DNA of 22,782 nt from Bacillota bacterium (GTDB lineage: Bacteria > Bacillota > Clostridia > Lachnospirales > Lachnospiraceae): the NCBI GenBank assembly GCA_023436225.1, contig JAEZKA010000049.1, positions 1-22,782 on the forward strand, given 5' to 3'. The notes below the pieces were generated by a model that made no database searches, was not told where the DNA came from, and was given only the letters and a program-made list of their open reading frames with translations. Position numbers and translations under genes: made by a program. Shown here piece after piece: positions 21,650-22,782 of this stretch (position 1 is the first letter of the stretch; every line of letters starts with the position of its first letter).

Positions 21650-21713
21650 CGAAAGAGAACCTATCGGTACGGAAGGATACTTGAATGCTCCGTATCCGAT
21701 AGGTTCTCTTTCG
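21650..21713 (+). terminator. Long hairpin, probable terminator of the leu operon
   Basis: CGAAAGAGAACCTATCGG (21650-21667) pairs perfectly with CCGATAGGTTCTCTTTCG (21696-21713). TACGGA/TCCGTA extends it past one bulged T to a 24-bp stem with a 15-base loop. No strong T-run follows (TTCAAAG), so it may be an RNA-end or processing structure rather than a simple terminator. Little else is visible between the leuD stop and the LysM gene. Confidence 0.5.
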
Positions 21714-21802
21714 TTCAAAGATTGTTACAATAGAATATGGAACATTGAACAAGCAGCCATCATAATTTGAACTAGAACTTCTTATAGGTGATGGTATTTT
21801 CT

Positions 21803-22582
21803 ATGAATGGTACAATACGATATACAATAAGGCCCTATGATACTATATGGATGCTTGCTCAAGTATTCAATACAACTGTGGATTCCATAATGGATTTAAA
21901 TCCGGGGATAGAGCCTCGTAATCTATTGGTTGGCCAGGTAATCACATTAAGACCTGGTTATCAAACCTACCCTTCTTATCCGAACATGCCGGGTAGTTTT
22001 GGTCCCTCGAATCCCGCGGATATGGACGATGACGATATGGATGAAGAAATAGGTGGAAGTATGATGGAACTAATGAACTATTTTCGCATGCTTTGGGAGC
22101 AACACATAGCGTGGACGAGAATGGCAGTGATGGGGATAGTTCATCAGCTTCCGGAAGCAGACTTGATATTACAGAGGCTACTTCGTAATGCGACTGATTT
22201 CGCGAATGCGTTAGCACCCTTTTATGGAGAAGATGCGGCCAGAGAATTCGAAAGATTATTTTCGGAGCATATTACGATTGCTGGCGACTTGGTCAAAGCA
22301 GTTATGGCAGGGGATAATAATGCAGTAACTGAGACGGACCGCAGATGGCGTGAAAATGCAGATCAGATTGCAAGTTTTCTTGTAAGAGTCAATCCTTATT
22401 GGCGCGATGATGATTGGAGTGCAATGCTTTATGAGCATCTTGATTTATTAAGCTCTAATATAGAGAATATGATAGCTCAGAACTACGAAGAAAGTATTAA
22501 AGGCTTCGATGAAATAGAGATGCAAGCACTTGAAATGGCTGATATGATGGCTGAAGGCTTGGCAATGCAATTTCCGGGTTGA
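21803..22582 (+). CDS. LysM-domain protein with conserved C-terminal helical domain
   Basis: The 259-aa protein starts with a LysM module (residues about 5-50: IRYTIRPYDTIWMLAQVFN, then NLLVGQVITLRPGY), which binds peptidoglycan or chitin-like glycans. An acidic, proline-rich linker follows (about 52-84). The C-terminal helical domain (about 85-259) carries YFRMLWEQHIAWTRMAVMG, LLRNATDFANALAPFYGEDA, then RVNPYWRDDDW and a final MADMMAEGLAMQFPG. I recall this helical pattern from uncharacterised Firmicutes proteins, but I know no function for it. There is no signal peptide, odd for a LysM protein, though similar to LysM proteins on spores. The ATG at 21803 is preferred; GTG and ATG codons at 21788-21793 overlap the AGGTGAT ribosome-binding sequence. 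Confidence 0.75.
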   Translation: MNGTIRYTIRPYDTIWMLAQVFNTTVDSIMDLNPGIEPRNLLVGQVITLRPGYQTYPSYPNMPGSFGPSNPADMDDDDMDEEIGGSMMELMNYFRMLWEQHIAWTRMAVMGIVHQLPEADLILQRLLRNATDFANALAPFYGEDAAREFERLFSEHITIAGDLVKAVMAGDNNAVTETDRRWRENADQIASFLVRVNPYWRDDDWSAMLYEHLDLLSSNIENMIAQNYEESIKGFDEIEMQALEMADMMAEGLAMQFPG

Positions 22583-22668
22583 AATGCAGCCGGTCAAAGG
22601 AAATCTAAAGTTCAATATCGTTTGTATTTTATTCGATAAAAAACCAATTAATTTGGGTTCTATAATAA

Positions 22669-22702
22669 ATATTGGGGTGGTACTTTACCCCGATATTTTT
22701 TT
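22669..22702 (+). terminator. Terminator of the LysM-domain gene
   Basis: ATATTGGGGT (22669-22678) pairs with ACCCCGATAT (22687-22696), with one G-U pair, and is followed by a run of T. It lies about 90 bases past the stop. Confidence 0.85.
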
Positions 22703-22720
22703 ACATTAAAATGCACTTAT

Positions 22721-22782
22721 AACCAGCCTGCCTACTTTCCGTTCTGCGACCAACATAATTGAAAGAAGGTAGATTTATAAGT
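22721..22782 (+). promoter_or_regulatory. Leader end of a gene beyond the right edge, with possible masked ribosome site
   Basis: CCTACTTTC (22731-22739) is complementary to GAAAGAAGG (22761-22769) except for one A-A position, so a ribosome binding site could be masked. The segment also shares CCTGCCTnCTT and CCGTTCT with the 3' part of the yjdF leader at 14619-14642. The coding region is out of view. Confidence 0.3.

Overview
The window looks like chromosomal DNA of a low-GC Gram-positive anaerobe of the class Clostridia, most likely the family Lachnospiraceae. The signs are strong GGAGG-type ribosome binding sites, TTG and GTG starts, a YjdF protein behind a yjdF-type leader, a heterodimeric ABC exporter, a MutY with C-X7-C spacing at its iron-sulfur site, and LeuD of the short (164 aa) type. 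This placement is inferred from reading the sequence, not from a database match.

Bases 1 to about 8385 look like one end of an integrated mobile element (ICE or IME). Leftward genes include the first codons of a gene cut by the window edge, two winged-helix-like proteins (270 and 283 aa), and a 533-aa primase/replication protein with an archaeo-eukaryotic-primase-like core. Between the 283-aa gene and the primase lies a 560-bp stretch packed with consecutive hairpins, a candidate oriT or replication origin. Cargo-like genes follow: a secreted protein with a strong promoter of its own, a tightly coupled leftward trio (210-aa unknown, 49-aa unknown, S23-type four-helix-bundle protein), an unknown 371-aa protein, and a 60-aa excisionase-like helix-turn-helix protein. 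The element appears to end at the 3' end of a tRNA-Gly(GCC) gene on the minus strand, a classic integration target. No integrase or relaxase is in the window.

From 8458 onward the DNA looks like ordinary chromosome. An AraC-type regulator and a TM1586-type nitroreductase run leftward, divergent from a two-gene heterodimeric ABC exporter operon with one degenerate ATPase site. Next come a yjdF riboswitch with yjdF, mutY, and an SH3-domain lipoprotein gene whose 3' end overlaps a convergent lysR gene.

The lysR gene is divergent from a leucine biosynthesis operon, leuB - GNAT acetyltransferase - leuC - leuD. The lysR/leuB intergenic region holds a LysR-type dyad, five to six 13-bp tandem repeats ending at a probable -10 box, and a roughly 105-nt multibranched leader structure. 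LeuC and LeuD together isomerise isopropylmalate and LeuB oxidises it; leuA is not in the window. Repeated hairpins and a 64-nt near-perfect hairpin follow leuD. Then comes a LysM-domain protein with a terminator, and a partial leader for a gene beyond the right edge.

The most interesting unexplained items are the leu leader RNA with its upstream 13-bp repeats, the hairpin array in the mobile element, the helically phased repeats next to the tRNA, the coupled trio with the four-helix-bundle protein, and the acetyltransferase inside the leu operon.
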